Positions 32,474 through 41,522 of a stretch of DNA of 64,000 nucleotides are shown here, piece by piece (within the stretch, counting starts at the first letter, position 1; every line of letters begins with the position of its first letter). The translations under genes and the position numbers were made by a program. Below the pieces are notes generated by a model that made no database searches, was not told the DNA's origin, and saw only the letters and a list, made by a program, of their open reading frames with translations. The DNA comes from Roseobacter sp. HKCCD6576-2 (GTDB lineage Bacteria; Pseudomonadota; Alphaproteobacteria; Rhodobacterales; Rhodobacteraceae), in NCBI RefSeq assembly GCF_013179285.1, contig NZ_WVNW01000002.1:62001-126000 (forward strand). Reading direction: 5' to 3'.

Positions 32474-33811
32474 TCAGGTTGTCATGATCTCTTCGATCCG
32501 GGCGGTTGTCTCGCCCAAAACCTGATCTGCATTCTCGTCATTCAACACGATGCGCTGAACCATTTCCGAGATCACGTTGGAATTGATGATCTCACCGGCC
32601 TTTGCATTGGGTTGATGTGCCGTGCTTTCCCAGCCGAGATTGAACCCGCCGGCCGCTGCGCTGGCCATTTTGTTGACCTCGTCCGAATAGCGCTCAATGA
32701 TCGGATTGGCCTGATAGGCCGGGTCATCCGCAATCGTGCTGAGCACCGGCAGAACATGGCCCGGTGCGGCGTGAAGCTGCTGAATGTAGCCTTCGGGGTC
32801 GAACAGGAAGGCCGCGAACTGTTTCGTCGCCTCCATGTTGTCGGCAGCGCGCGGGATGAAGACCGATGGGAAGTCGTTAAACGTCCAGGGTGCGATATCT
32901 GCCGATTTGGTCGGATAGAGCTCGCAGGTCACATGATCGGCAATGCCGGGGTTCTGCGTCGCCACATTGATCAGCACGCGGCCGGTATAGATACCGGTGG
33001 CACAGGCGCCAGAGACAAAGGCCGTCAGGCTGTCGCCCCAGCTGTAGTTGGTGGCACCCGGCGGGCAGAACTCACGCATCGCGCGGTAGAATTCCAGCGC
33101 GTCGCGGGTCTCGTCACTGTCGATGGCCACTTGCAGATCGGGGCTGAAAACTTGGCCGCCTGCCTGGTGGATGACGCCGATGAAGATCAGTGAGGTCATC
33201 GAGTTCCGGCCATAGGGCAGGGGCGCGCCAAAGATGCCGCCGCCTTGCATCGCAGCGACCGCCGCCAGCATCTCGTCCCAAGTGCGCGGGGCGGCCTCGA
33301 TACCGGCCTGTTCCATCAGGTCAGTGCGGAGCCACATCATATTGGCGGCTGAGTTGCCGATGCCCGTGCCTGCATATTGGCCCGGATCGACTTCATAAAT
33401 CTGATTGGCCCCGTCATAGAATTTCTCGGGCCCGATCATCTCGATCACGTCATTGAAGGGCTCCAAGAGTCCGTTGCGCCAGTAGTTCGAGACCGCAAAA
33501 GAGGGCAGGTGGGTGACGACATTCGGCACTTCACCGCTCGCAAAGGCCGCGGCCAGTTGCGGGGCATAGCCTTCATCGGAGGTGCGTTCGAAGACGACGC
33601 GGACATTTTCATGCTGCGCTTCGAAGTTCCGGATCTGGGTTTCATAGGCGGCCAACTGCTCGGGCGAGCTTTGCGGCGACCACCAGCGCAGTGTGATTTG
33701 CTCTTGCGCCCGAAGCCGGCGGGGAATCGCGGCTGCGGCCCCGGATGCGGCCATCCCGGCCAGGACGGACCGGCGGTCAACACCGGCAGACAGAACATTC
33801 TTGAGACTCAT
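32474..33811 (-). CDS. Extracellular substrate-binding protein of the carbohydrate-type ABC transporter
   Basis: The 445-residue precursor carries a Tat-type signal (DRRSVLAGMAASGAAAAIP) cut near LRAQ. The mature protein belongs to the UgpB/MalE group (family 1): ITLRWWSPQSSPEQ, a mixed alpha-beta body and PSVFIPRAADNMEATKQFAAFLFDPEGY near the C-terminus. Family members bind sugars, glycerophosphate or amino compounds, so the ligand is open. The start ATG at 33811 follows GGGGAA at 9 bases; an ATG 21 bp upstream has no ribosome site. Operator site C ends 26 bp upstream of the start. Confidence 0.93.
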   Translation of the reverse strand: MSLKNVLSAGVDRRSVLAGMAASGAAAAIPRRLRAQEQITLRWWSPQSSPEQLAAYETQIRNFEAQHENVRVVFERTSDEGYAPQLAAAFASGEVPNVVTHLPSFAVSNYWRNGLLEPFNDVIEMIGPEKFYDGANQIYEVDPGQYAGTGIGNSAANMMWLRTDLMEQAGIEAAPRTWDEMLAAVAAMQGGGIFGAPLPYGRNSMTSLIFIGVIHQAGGQVFSPDLQVAIDSDETRDALEFYRAMREFCPPGATNYSWGDSLTAFVSGACATGIYTGRVLINVATQNPGIADHVTCELYPTKSADIAPWTFNDFPSVFIPRAADNMEATKQFAAFLFDPEGYIQQLHAAPGHVLPVLSTIADDPAYQANPIIERYSDEVNKMASAAAGGFNLGWESTAHQPNAKAGEIINSNVISEMVQRIVLNDENADQVLGETTARIEEIMTT

Positions 33812-33836
33812 CTTTGTATTCCCCGTTGTCATTTGT

Positions 33837-33870
33837 GTTCGCATAACGAACTTATGTTCGTATCATGCAT
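33837..33870. promoter_or_regulatory. Tandem IclR-type operator between ABC operon and iclR gene (site C)
   Basis: GTTCGCATAACGAAC at 33837-33851 is the exact reverse complement of the core of site A. A second frame, GTTCG-TATCA-TGCAT, begins 19 bp later at 33856. The site lies 26 bp from the binding-protein start and 126 bp from the regulator start, so it can serve both the operon and autoregulation. Confidence 0.8.
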
Positions 33871-33995
33871 GAACGCCCCTGGATGACGCAAGCAGTTTTT
33901 TATCCTGCAACCGCACCGCTAAAAACAGGTCTACGTCTTCTCAACATAGGGGCCATTATGGTAGGCAACCGAACCCGAAACAGGAGATGACACTC

Positions 33996-34850
33996 ATGGC
34001 CAAACAGACCTCGCGCAACGCGCCTTCGGCGGTCAGTGAGAATCGCTTGGGCACTGTCGACCCCGAAATCGGATTGGAGGGGGAAGAGAAGCTCTCCAGC
34101 CGCGATTTTGTCAGCTCGCTGTCGCGCGGCTTGTCGATCTTGAATAGCTTTTCCCAGACCTCCCGTAAAATGACGCTCAGCCAGGTCGCCGCCGAGACGG
34201 GCATGAGCCGGGCCACCGCACGCCGTTTTCTCCTGACCCTCGTCAAGGAAGGCTATGTGGTCACCGATGGCAAGATGTTTGATCTGACGCCGAAAGTGCT
34301 CGACCTCGGGTTTTCGGTGCTCTCGACGATTGGCGTCTGGGATCGCGCGCGTCCGTTTATGGAGCGTCTTTCAGATCAGACAGGCGAATCCGTCTCCGCA
34401 GCCATTTTGGACGGGTTGGACGTTGTCTATGTCGCCGGTGTGCAGGCCCATAATATCATCAGCGTCGGGATCACCGTGGGCAGCCGTATCTCGGCCTTCT
34501 ACACGGCGAACGGACGGGTATTGCTGGCCGCGCAACCCGAGGAGCATTGGGACGCGATCATCAAAAACGCGCAGCTGATCCCGCGCACGCCCCGCAGCGT
34601 CACGAAGAAGGCGCAGTTCCGAGAAATCCTGGCCGATGTTCGGCAGAAGGGCTGGTCCCTGGTTGATCAGGAGTTGGAGTTGGGCCTGCTCTCGATCGCG
34701 ATCCCGCTTCATTATCGCTCCGGCGTGTTGGCCGGCTCGATCAACATCGCCATTCCTTCGGTGCGCGCGACGCCGGAGGATATGGTGGAGATTTACCTGC
34801 CGCAATTGCAGGACACCGCGGATCAGATTCAGAAATCATTGGCCCGCTAG
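33996..34850 (+). CDS. IclR-family transcriptional regulator (PcaR/PobR clade)
   Basis: The 284-residue protein has an unusually long ~40-residue polar head, a winged helix-turn-helix (LSRGLSILNSF, then LSQVAAETGMSRATARRFL) and a ligand-binding IclR domain with ISAFYTANGRVLLAA and GWSLVDQELELGLLSIAIP. These strings place it near PcaR/PcaU/PobR, which bind 15-bp GTTCG-type palindromes. It lies in the middle of the island and divergent from the ABC operon across operator C. I use ATG 33996: AGGAG is 9 bases upstream, whereas ATG 33987 abuts that site. The effector is unknown. Its stop overlaps the convergent FAD gene by 4 bp. Confidence 0.93.
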   Translation: MAKQTSRNAPSAVSENRLGTVDPEIGLEGEEKLSSRDFVSSLSRGLSILNSFSQTSRKMTLSQVAAETGMSRATARRFLLTLVKEGYVVTDGKMFDLTPKVLDLGFSVLSTIGVWDRARPFMERLSDQTGESVSAAILDGLDVVYVAGVQAHNIISVGITVGSRISAFYTANGRVLLAAQPEEHWDAIIKNAQLIPRTPRSVTKKAQFREILADVRQKGWSLVDQELELGLLSIAIPLHYRSGVLAGSINIAIPSVRATPEDMVEIYLPQLQDTADQIQKSLAR

Positions 34851-35971
34851 TCGAGCCAACGGCTCGGCGCATAGGGGGCAGGGTCGATAATCGGCGGTTG
34901 CCCAAGGAACTGCTCCGCCGCGCAGCGCCCGACAATCGGCCCAAGTGTATAGCCCGCATCGCCCGGCAGCGCGACGGAGATGCGCGCACCTTGCCGGATC
35001 GGCCCGATTGTCGCTTTGCCATCCACAGGTGTGTTGATGCCCGCCCAGCTTCGCAAAACACGCAAGCCCGTGATGCCGGGCGCAATGCGGGCCGCGAGCG
35101 CCACATTGGGCAGCAGGCTGTCCCGCATCACGCCGGGTTGCCGTTCCGGCCCATGATCTTGCGCGGGCCACCCCCCGCCGATCACAACCTGGCCAGAGCG
35201 GAACTGCTTTAGGGTGATCGACCGTTCCGCATGTTGGACCAGATGGCGGATCGCATACTCTCCGGCCTCGGTGATGTTCATGTGCAGTGGTTCGGGCGGG
35301 GTCGTCAGCTGCAGACCAAACGGCGCGGTGAGCGCCTCGGCGCCCCAAGCGGAGGCGATCAAGATATGCGCGGCGTGATAGCGTGTCTCGCCAATCGCGA
35401 CGGGGGTGGGCTCCATCTCAAGCGCCCGAATGCGATCGGTGATCCGGATGACTCCGGCCTTCTCCAGCGCGGCGTCTAGTTTGCGGTTCACGACAAGCGG
35501 GTTCACCTTGCCCTCGTCGTGGCAGAGTTCTGCGCCGATGATCCCAGGCCCAAGATAGGGCGCAATGCGATGGAGCTCTGTCTGATCCAAAATCTCCACA
35601 GACAGGCCCTTGGCGGTCTCTCGCGCGGCTTTCTTATGTAAGAAGTCGAGTTGCGCCTCGGTCTCGGCCAGCATCAACCCGCCATCTCGGCCAAGCTCCA
35701 CCCCGCCAAGTGCCTGGTCCAGTTGTTCCCATTCCGCGACGGCGGCCAGATAGAGCGGCAGCGAGCTTTCGAGATTCTCCGCCAGATGTGGGTTCAGGCG
35801 CAGGAACCGGCTTTGCATTTGGACATGCAGGCTCCCCGCGTTGGCATGAGATCCGGCATTGCGCCCGAAATCGACAATCGCGACCCGCGCCCCGGCCTCC
35901 GCCGCGACGCGCGCTGCCGATTGGCCGGTAATGCCCCCACCAATGATCAGAAGGTCGAAATGGTCAGCCAT
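34847..35971 (-). CDS. FAD-dependent oxidoreductase, DadA type (beta subunit of amine/imino-acid dehydrogenase)
   Basis: A 374-residue DAO-fold flavoprotein: the ADP-binding LLIIGGGITGQSAARVAAEAG is followed by GSHANAGSLHVQMQ and a GWP box (VIGGGWPA), with the FAD-closing DAGYTLGPIVG at the C-terminus. Such proteins oxidise D-amino, imino or N-alkyl amino acids and in opine and D-hydroxyproline dehydrogenases act as the substrate subunit of a complex with an FAD/2Fe-2S partner. Here the partner gene overlaps by 8 bp upstream. A 38-residue upstream extension in frame is rejected. It is paralogous to 42455-43594. Confidence 0.9.
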   Translation of the reverse strand: MADHFDLLIIGGGITGQSAARVAAEAGARVAIVDFGRNAGSHANAGSLHVQMQSRFLRLNPHLAENLESSLPLYLAAVAEWEQLDQALGGVELGRDGGLMLAETEAQLDFLHKKAARETAKGLSVEILDQTELHRIAPYLGPGIIGAELCHDEGKVNPLVVNRKLDAALEKAGVIRITDRIRALEMEPTPVAIGETRYHAAHILIASAWGAEALTAPFGLQLTTPPEPLHMNITEAGEYAIRHLVQHAERSITLKQFRSGQVVIGGGWPAQDHGPERQPGVMRDSLLPNVALAARIAPGITGLRVLRSWAGINTPVDGKATIGPIRQGARISVALPGDAGYTLGPIVGRCAAEQFLGQPPIIDPAPYAPSRWLD

Positions 35972-37625
35972 CTCCGGAGCTATCGTCCAAAAGCGGTTCG
36001 GTGGCGACAAGCGTTCCGATATCGACTGGCTTGATCGGGACACGCGGTGCAAAATACGACAAATCCTCCAAGGCACGCCCATGCCGATGCGCCAGAATCC
36101 CGGCCAGCGCCGGGGCGCAATAGCGGCCTTGGCATCGGCCCATGCCGATCCTGGTTGCGCGTTTCACCGCGCCAATATCTTCGGTGCCGGTCGCAAGTGC
36201 CGCCGAGAGCGTGCCATAGCTGACCTCTTCGCAGCGGCAGATCAGCGTCTCGGGGGGGGCATTCTCCATCTTCGGAACCTCCGCCGCATAAACCTGCCAG
36301 AGCGCATCCTGGAACCGTCGGTGTCGCGTCAACTCGGCCTGGTCTGCCGCGGTGGCGGGGCCGCCGCCTGCTGCAGCGCGGCCCGCAATCCGGCCTTCAA
36401 CGGCGGCGGCGGGCGCACCACCCAGACCGCAGCAATCGCCAATCGCATAAACATCGGCAACGCTGGTCGCCATCTCGGCGCTGCGCGTCGGGCGAAGCTG
36501 GTCGAAGCGGGCGTCATAACTCATATCGGCCCCCAGCAACCGGAGGATTTCGTTTTGTGGTTGAAAGCCGAAGTTCAAGCAGACCGCATCGACTGTAACA
36601 TCCGATACTTTGCCCCTTTGCGCGTATCGCACGCGCAACCCCTCAGACGTCTCAGCAATTTCAAGGGGCAGGGTGTTCCAACGGACCGGCACGCCATGAC
36701 GGCGGAGGGCCGAGAGCATCTTGGCTCCTTTCCAGGCCAGCGCCGGGTCACGCAACGCCATCTGAGCCGCGCTGATCGGGTCGTGCCAGCCCGCCGGTGC
36801 GGCCTCCGCCAGAAGGGCGATCTCCGCGCCGCCTTGGCAAAGCTCCAATGCAACCTGCGCGTTCAATGGTCCGTTGCCGAAAACCGCCACACGTTTGCCG
36901 GGCGGCACGCGGTAACTCCGCCAGAGGGTCTGCGCCGCGCCCGCGGTCATCACGCCGGGCAACGTCCATCCTGGGATCATCGCCGGGCGCTCATAGGCGC
37001 CGGTCGCCACGATCAATTTGCCGGGCGTGATCGCGAAGACATCGGTTGCGCTGCTGGCCATGATCACCGGGCCGTCGAACGCGCCCCAAACTTCAACGCC
37101 GCTTTTAATCTCGACGCCCGCCTGCCGCGCCTTGGCGACAAGAGCCGCGCCATCGGCTTGCTGCGGGTCCAAAGGAGTCGCGTCGGGCAGGGCGGATTGT
37201 TTGAAATACTGCCCGCCAGAGACCTTGCGTTCATCAAGCAGAAGGGCCTCGGCCCCCGCGGCCCGCGCGGCAATCCCGGCCTCTAATCCGGCGGCACCGC
37301 CACCGATGATCAACACTTCGGGTGTCAATTTTGTGGCTTGTTTCGGCGAAGCCGGTGGCGCGGTCAGCGGTGGCCGCGCCGCCTGTCGCGTCACCACCAT
37401 GCCAGAGGTCACGGGTGTCATGCAGGCCCGTTGATTTGGCGTTCCGTCAATGGTCACCAGGCAATCTTGACACACGCCCATGCCGCAAAAAATCCCGCGC
37501 GCCCCGCCCGCATCCGTATCGCGAAAATGACGCTCCCCGGCCTCGGTCAAGGCGGCGGCGAGCGATTGGCCCGGGCGGGCATCCAGCGGCGTGCCGTTAA
37601 ACTCGAAAGAGAGGGGTTCGGTCAT
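35964..37625 (-). CDS. Fused 2Fe-2S/FAD oxidoreductase (alpha + gamma subunits in one chain)
   Basis: This 553-residue protein joins three parts. Residues 1-85 are a ferredoxin-like domain with cysteines in IFCGMGVCQDCLV and RAC. Residues ~103-450 are a disulfide-reductase-type FAD/NAD domain (VLIIGGGAAGLEAGIAARAAG, VATGAYERPAMIPGW, YAIGDCCGLGG). Residues ~460-510 are a BFD-like 2Fe-2S domain (CRCEEVSYGTL, GRCQGRYC). In opine oxidases, HcnABC and D-hydroxyproline dehydrogenase the first two parts are often separate genes. It should pass electrons from the 34847-35971 subunit to the quinone pool. It starts in the stop of the HCDH-like gene (ATGA). Confidence 0.92.
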   Translation of the reverse strand: MTEPLSFEFNGTPLDARPGQSLAAALTEAGERHFRDTDAGGARGIFCGMGVCQDCLVTIDGTPNQRACMTPVTSGMVVTRQAARPPLTAPPASPKQATKLTPEVLIIGGGAAGLEAGIAARAAGAEALLLDERKVSGGQYFKQSALPDATPLDPQQADGAALVAKARQAGVEIKSGVEVWGAFDGPVIMASSATDVFAITPGKLIVATGAYERPAMIPGWTLPGVMTAGAAQTLWRSYRVPPGKRVAVFGNGPLNAQVALELCQGGAEIALLAEAAPAGWHDPISAAQMALRDPALAWKGAKMLSALRRHGVPVRWNTLPLEIAETSEGLRVRYAQRGKVSDVTVDAVCLNFGFQPQNEILRLLGADMSYDARFDQLRPTRSAEMATSVADVYAIGDCCGLGGAPAAAVEGRIAGRAAAGGGPATAADQAELTRHRRFQDALWQVYAAEVPKMENAPPETLICRCEEVSYGTLSAALATGTEDIGAVKRATRIGMGRCQGRYCAPALAGILAHRHGRALEDLSYFAPRVPIKPVDIGTLVATEPLLDDSSGDG

Positions 37626-38560
37626 GTTTCGCCCGCCTCAATCAGCGGACGGCGTGCCGCCAACAGGTCGGCCAACGCGGTTTCGCGCCACGCGCGGCGG
37701 TCAGGCAGCCCGTCTTCGGCGAGCAAGGCGCGTCGTTCGGCGGTGACTTTCTCCACCAGGGCAGGGGGCCAGTCAGGATGCGTCTCGCCGCGGGCCGCCC
37801 CAATCGCGGCATAGGCCGGGCCCATGCGTTTGGCATGGCCGCTGATCCCGCCCGCCGTGTTCAGATCGGCGGTCTCGAAGGGCCCGGATAGCGCCCAACG
37901 CGGCCCCAACCCATCCCGCACCAACCGGTCGACGCCATCGACATCGATCACACCCTCATCCACCAGACGATACGCTTCGCGCAGGAGCGCCGATTGCAGC
38001 CGGTTGAAGACGAAGCCGGGGATTTCTTGGCCGAGAACGACAGGGTCGAACCCGGCGCCAGAGAACAGCGCCACCGCTGTATTGGTCGCCGCTTGTGTGG
38101 TGCCAGGGCCAGGCACAAGCTCCAGCACTCGGATCAGGCTTGGCGGGTTGCCGGGATGCGCGACGAGGCAGCGCGCTTGATCGACCGGCGCTGGCAGGAT
38201 TTCGGAGATTGGGATGGCGGAGGAGGTCGTGGTCAGCACGGTTTCATCCGGCATTTGGGACAGTAGTTGTTGAAAGAGCGCCGCCTTGATTTCGCGATTC
38301 TCGGGGCCCGCTTCTATCACCAGGCCCGCCGGGCAGGCGCCCGCGAGATCGGAGGTCAGTTGCAGCGGACCCATCGCGCCCGTCTGTCGAAATCCGGCGC
38401 GTGCCATTGCGCCCAGATGGCGCATGACCGCTTCTGGCGCGGCTTTGCGGGCTGCCTCAGCCGGGTCGGCGATCTCGACAGAGCGGCCAGCCGACCGAAA
38501 GACGGCAGCGATGGCGGTTCCAATCGCGCCCGCCCCAAGGATCAATACTCTGTTTTGCAC
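37622..38560 (-). CDS. 3-hydroxyacyl-CoA dehydrogenase family protein (carnitine/gulonate dehydrogenase-like)
   Basis: A 312-residue NAD-dependent enzyme with Rossmann head VLILGAGAIGTAIAAVF, TTTSSAIPISE and the active-site stretch VAHPGNPPSLIRVLELVPGP, followed by a helical dimer domain (FVFNRLQSALLREAYRLVDEG). The HPxNPP form with the short length is that of the lambda-crystallin, carnitine and gulonate 3-dehydrogenase group, acting on free hydroxy acids rather than CoA esters. It is the first gene of the operon with the two flavoprotein subunits. Operator D begins 21 bp upstream of its start. Confidence 0.9.
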   Translation of the reverse strand: MQNRVLILGAGAIGTAIAAVFRSAGRSVEIADPAEAARKAAPEAVMRHLGAMARAGFRQTGAMGPLQLTSDLAGACPAGLVIEAGPENREIKAALFQQLLSQMPDETVLTTTSSAIPISEILPAPVDQARCLVAHPGNPPSLIRVLELVPGPGTTQAATNTAVALFSGAGFDPVVLGQEIPGFVFNRLQSALLREAYRLVDEGVIDVDGVDRLVRDGLGPRWALSGPFETADLNTAGGISGHAKRMGPAYAAIGAARGETHPDWPPALVEKVTAERRALLAEDGLPDRRAWRETALADLLAARRPLIEAGET

Positions 38561-38580
38561 CGGCTGTTGCCCCTCTATGG

Positions 38581-38617
38581 TTTGTTCGTTATGTGAACAA
38601 ATGTGCGCATATCGTAT
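38581..38617. promoter_or_regulatory. Tandem IclR-type operator between two divergent genes (site D)
   Basis: GTTCGTTATGTGAAC at 38584-38598 differs from site A by one base and keeps the outer TTT/AAA. The second frame GTGCG-CATAT-CGTAT starts 19 bp on at 38603. It lies in a 94-bp gap and can govern both the hydroxyacid dehydrogenase operon and the SDR gene. Confidence 0.8.
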
Positions 38618-38654
38618 GTGACGTCAATCACTCTCCCGATGAAAGAGGCGGAAA

Positions 38655-39419
38655 ATGCTCGAAGGCAAGACAATCCTGGTAACCGGCGCGTCGAAAGGGA
38701 TCGGCCACGCCGTTGCTCGCGAGATTGGGGCGCAGGGCGCGCGCGTCGTGGCGCATTACGGGCGGGACCGGGCCGGGGCCGAGGCGGCATTGGCAGATAT
38801 CCCTGCGGAACGGCGGGTGTTGATCGGGGCCGATCTGGCGGATCCAAACGGCGCAGCCGCTTTGTTTGACGAGGCCGTGGCGAAAACCGGCGGCATCGAC
38901 GGGTTGGTCAATAATGCGGCGGTCATGACCTTTGAAGGCGGGGTCGACGATCCGCCCGAGGTCTGGGACCGCGTCTGGCGGGACACATTTCAGATCAATG
39001 TCTATTCCGCCGCGATGCTGCTCCGCGCGGCGATCACCCATTTCCGCCCGCGCGGCGGCGGCGCAATTGTTGGGATTTCGAGCTGGGCGGCGCAGAAAGG
39101 CGTGACCAATCCGCGGACCATGGCGTATTCGGCCTCAAAAGCTGCGTTCAAGGCGGCCTTGCAGACCACTGCAACCGGCTATGCCAAGGACAATATACAG
39201 ACCTATATCATCGCCCCCGGTGTCGTGGACACGCAGATGTCACGCGACTTTGCCGAAACGCAACCGGGCGGGCGCGCGGCGATTGAAGAGCGCCTGGTGA
39301 TGGGGGAGTTTGTGCCGCCGTCCGACCTCGCAACGCTCACGGCATTTTGCCTTTCGGGCCGCTGTCGGCAATTGTCGGGCGCGACGCTGGATGTGAATGG
39401 CGCGAGTTACATTCGCTAA
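38655..39419 (+). CDS. Short-chain dehydrogenase/reductase
   Basis: A 254-residue SDR with cofactor loop TGASKGIGHAVAREIG, NNAAVM, the Ser of GISSWAAQ and the active-site YSASK, and a C-terminal GATLDVNGASYIR. An Arg-containing segment after the second strand (HYGRDRAG) favours NADP. GAGGCGG is 5 bases before ATG. It stands as a single-gene unit divergent from the hydroxyacid dehydrogenase operon and ends just before a terminator. Substrate unknown. Confidence 0.92.
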   Translation: MLEGKTILVTGASKGIGHAVAREIGAQGARVVAHYGRDRAGAEAALADIPAERRVLIGADLADPNGAAALFDEAVAKTGGIDGLVNNAAVMTFEGGVDDPPEVWDRVWRDTFQINVYSAAMLLRAAITHFRPRGGGAIVGISSWAAQKGVTNPRTMAYSASKAAFKAALQTTATGYAKDNIQTYIIAPGVVDTQMSRDFAETQPGGRAAIEERLVMGEFVPPSDLATLTAFCLSGRCRQLSGATLDVNGASYIR

Positions 39420-39421
39420 AG

Positions 39422-39448
39422 AAAAGGGGCACCGATGACGGTGCCCCC
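39422..39448 (-). terminator. Terminator of the OYE/DHDPS/TIM-barrel operon
   Basis: Perfect 9-bp arms GGGGCACCG and CGGTGCCCC with loop ATGA (39426-39447); on the minus strand the tail is TTTTCTTT. It is 15 bp after the stop of the OYE gene and may also stop the convergent SDR transcript. Confidence 0.85.
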
Positions 39449-39462
39449 TCAGATCGCCCCTG

Positions 39463-40569
39463 TTAGGCGGCTATCTTGAGATAGAAGGCGTAGAGTTTCG
39501 GGAGGATCGACGCGGGTTCAGGATGCCCAAGCGTGATCGCCGCGTGATAGGGCCAATTGGCATCGCGCAGCATCTCGCGCGCCATCGCAACCAGATCGGC
39601 CCGCCCCTCTGCGATGATCTGATTGGCATGGGCGGCTTCGGTGATCATGCCGACCGCCATGCTTGGCAGACCGACCTCATTCCGAATCCGCTCCGCATAG
39701 GGCACCTGGAACCCTGGTTCGGGCTTCATCTGCGCCAAACGCACACCCGACGGAATGCCGCCGCCGGAGGCATCGACCATATCAATTCCAACTTCTTTCA
39801 GGGCATGCGTCAGAGCGATGGTGTCATCCAAGGTCAGCTCACCGCCCTCGCCATCGACGCAGGAGGCGCGATAAAGCACGGGCGTGTTGTCCGGCACCGC
39901 AGCGCGCACGGCCTTGGCCACCTCAATCGGCAGGCGCATACGGCCAGCCAGGTCGCCGCCATAGCCATCGCTACGCTTGTTCATGACCGGGGACATGAAG
40001 CTGTGCAGCAGATAGCCATGGGCACCGTGGATCTCTACCCCGTCAAACCCGGCGGCCAGCGACCGCTTTGCGGCTAGCGCCCAATCTTCGACGATCTGCG
40101 CAATCTCTGGCTCGGTCAGAGCTTTGGGCACATGCCATCCCTCGCGTGCGGGCACGGCAGAAGGCCCATAGGTCTGCCACGCCGGTTCCGGCCCGGTTTC
40201 GTCCAGCGGCCCTGCACCATCCCAGGGGCGCATGGTGGAGGATTTCGGCCCGGCATGGCCGATTTGCAGGAAGGTCGGAATGTTCTCGCGCCGATAAAGC
40301 GCCGTGATCGGTTTCCAGGCGGCCACATGAGCGTCGCTGTAAATCCCGGTGCAGCCAGGGCTGATCCGACCCCCGGGCGAGATGCCCGTGGCCTCCGCAA
40401 TCGCGCCGCCAAGGCCCGCCGTGGCATAGCGCCCGTGATGCGCCAGATGCCAGTCATTCGGCAGCCCGTCGATCGCCTGATACTGGCACATCGGCGAGAG
40501 GACGATCCGGTTTCGGAAGGTCACCCCCCTGAGCGAGAAGGGGGTGAAGAGCGGGGGCAGGTCACTCAT
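39463..40569 (-). CDS. NADH:flavin oxidoreductase, old yellow enzyme family
   Basis: A 368-residue FMN TIM barrel of the YqjM/NamA branch: head LFTPFSLRGVTFRNRIVLSPMCQYQ with the FMN-contacting Cys, QIGHAGPK, the substrate pair in GVEIHGAHGYLLHSF and the phosphate site AVGMITEA-x-ADLVAMAREML. It reduces activated C=C bonds with NAD(P)H; in catabolic operons relatives also work on N-methyl compounds. It begins in the stop of the DHDPS-like gene (ATGA) and is the last gene of its operon. Confidence 0.93.
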   Translation of the reverse strand: MSDLPPLFTPFSLRGVTFRNRIVLSPMCQYQAIDGLPNDWHLAHHGRYATAGLGGAIAEATGISPGGRISPGCTGIYSDAHVAAWKPITALYRRENIPTFLQIGHAGPKSSTMRPWDGAGPLDETGPEPAWQTYGPSAVPAREGWHVPKALTEPEIAQIVEDWALAAKRSLAAGFDGVEIHGAHGYLLHSFMSPVMNKRSDGYGGDLAGRMRLPIEVAKAVRAAVPDNTPVLYRASCVDGEGGELTLDDTIALTHALKEVGIDMVDASGGGIPSGVRLAQMKPEPGFQVPYAERIRNEVGLPSMAVGMITEAAHANQIIAEGRADLVAMAREMLRDANWPYHAAITLGHPEPASILPKLYAFYLKIAA

Positions 40570-41504
40570 GCGGCTTTGCTTTCCAATTGATCCATCAGGC
40601 GGTCGAGATCGGACATGATCCCTTTTAGTTTCGCCGCACGGCTCCGACCTTCCTCACCAAGCGAGGCGAAAGGTGTCAGCGGCGCGCGGACATCGCCCAC
40701 CGGACATCCGGCTTCGGCGGCGAGCGCTTTGGAATAGCACTGATGCCCATAGGTTGGATGACCCTCGGCAATTGTATGTTCGATCACGCTGATATGCCGC
40801 TGAATCGCTTTGGCGTCATCGATCCGTCCGGCGACCAGCAGATCCCAGATCTGCGTCGATGCCCGCGGGATGTAGTTGCCAAACGGGTTCACATAGCCGA
40901 CCGCGCCCAGAAGGAAGCTTTCGACAATCCGTTCCCCGGCAAAGACATTCATGACACCTTCGGTCTCTTCCACGATGTCATAGACGCGGGCCACATCCAT
41001 GCTGGCTTCTTTGATATAGCGGATCGTGTCAAATTCGCGGGTCAGCTTGCCCACCAGCTTGGCCGACATGTCCACATTCGAGGTGAATGGGTTGTTGTAG
41101 AGCATGATCGGCAGATCGCAGGTCGCGGTGATGCCCGCATAATAGTGCAGAATCTCATCTTCGGTTGGCGTGTAGTAATAGGGTGGGATGATCATCAACC
41201 CCTGCGCCCCGGCTGCTTGCGCCTCGCGCGCATAGCGGGCCGCGTTCGGCGTGTAGGCGTTGGAGGCACCAACCAAGACGTCGATCCGGCCATTCACATG
41301 GGCCACCGTATCCTCGACGAAGCTGGCGCGTTCTGCATCCGTGAGCGTGAGAAACTCGCCGGTGGTGCCCAGGATGATGATGCCGGGCACGCCCTGGTCG
41401 ATTTGCCAGTCGATCAGACGGCGGTTCGCCTCCAGATCGATGGCGCTGCCATCTGCGGTAAAAGGGGTGACATTGACAGAGTAACTGCCGCGAAACGGAG
41501 TCAT
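40566..41504 (-). CDS. Dihydrodipicolinate synthase/N-acetylneuraminate lyase family protein (second copy)
   Basis: A 312-residue class I aldolase fold. It has GTTGEFLTLTD, the Tyr of IMLYNNPFTSN and the Schiff-base Lys of YIKEASMD (near residue 168). It differs strongly from the first copy at 27208, so the two probably act on different compounds. Functions in the family include cleavage of keto-deoxy sugar acids and deamination of hydroxypyrroline carboxylate. It is 18 bp after the TIM-barrel isomerase gene and overlaps the OYE gene start by four bases. Confidence 0.92.
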   Translation of the reverse strand: MTPFRGSYSVNVTPFTADGSAIDLEANRRLIDWQIDQGVPGIIILGTTGEFLTLTDAERASFVEDTVAHVNGRIDVLVGASNAYTPNAARYAREAQAAGAQGLMIIPPYYYTPTEDEILHYYAGITATCDLPIMLYNNPFTSNVDMSAKLVGKLTREFDTIRYIKEASMDVARVYDIVEETEGVMNVFAGERIVESFLLGAVGYVNPFGNYIPRASTQIWDLLVAGRIDDAKAIQRHISVIEHTIAEGHPTYGHQCYSKALAAEAGCPVGDVRAPLTPFASLGEEGRSRAAKLKGIMSDLDRLMDQLESKAA

Positions 41505-41522
41505 AGATGCTCTCCTGAGAGG

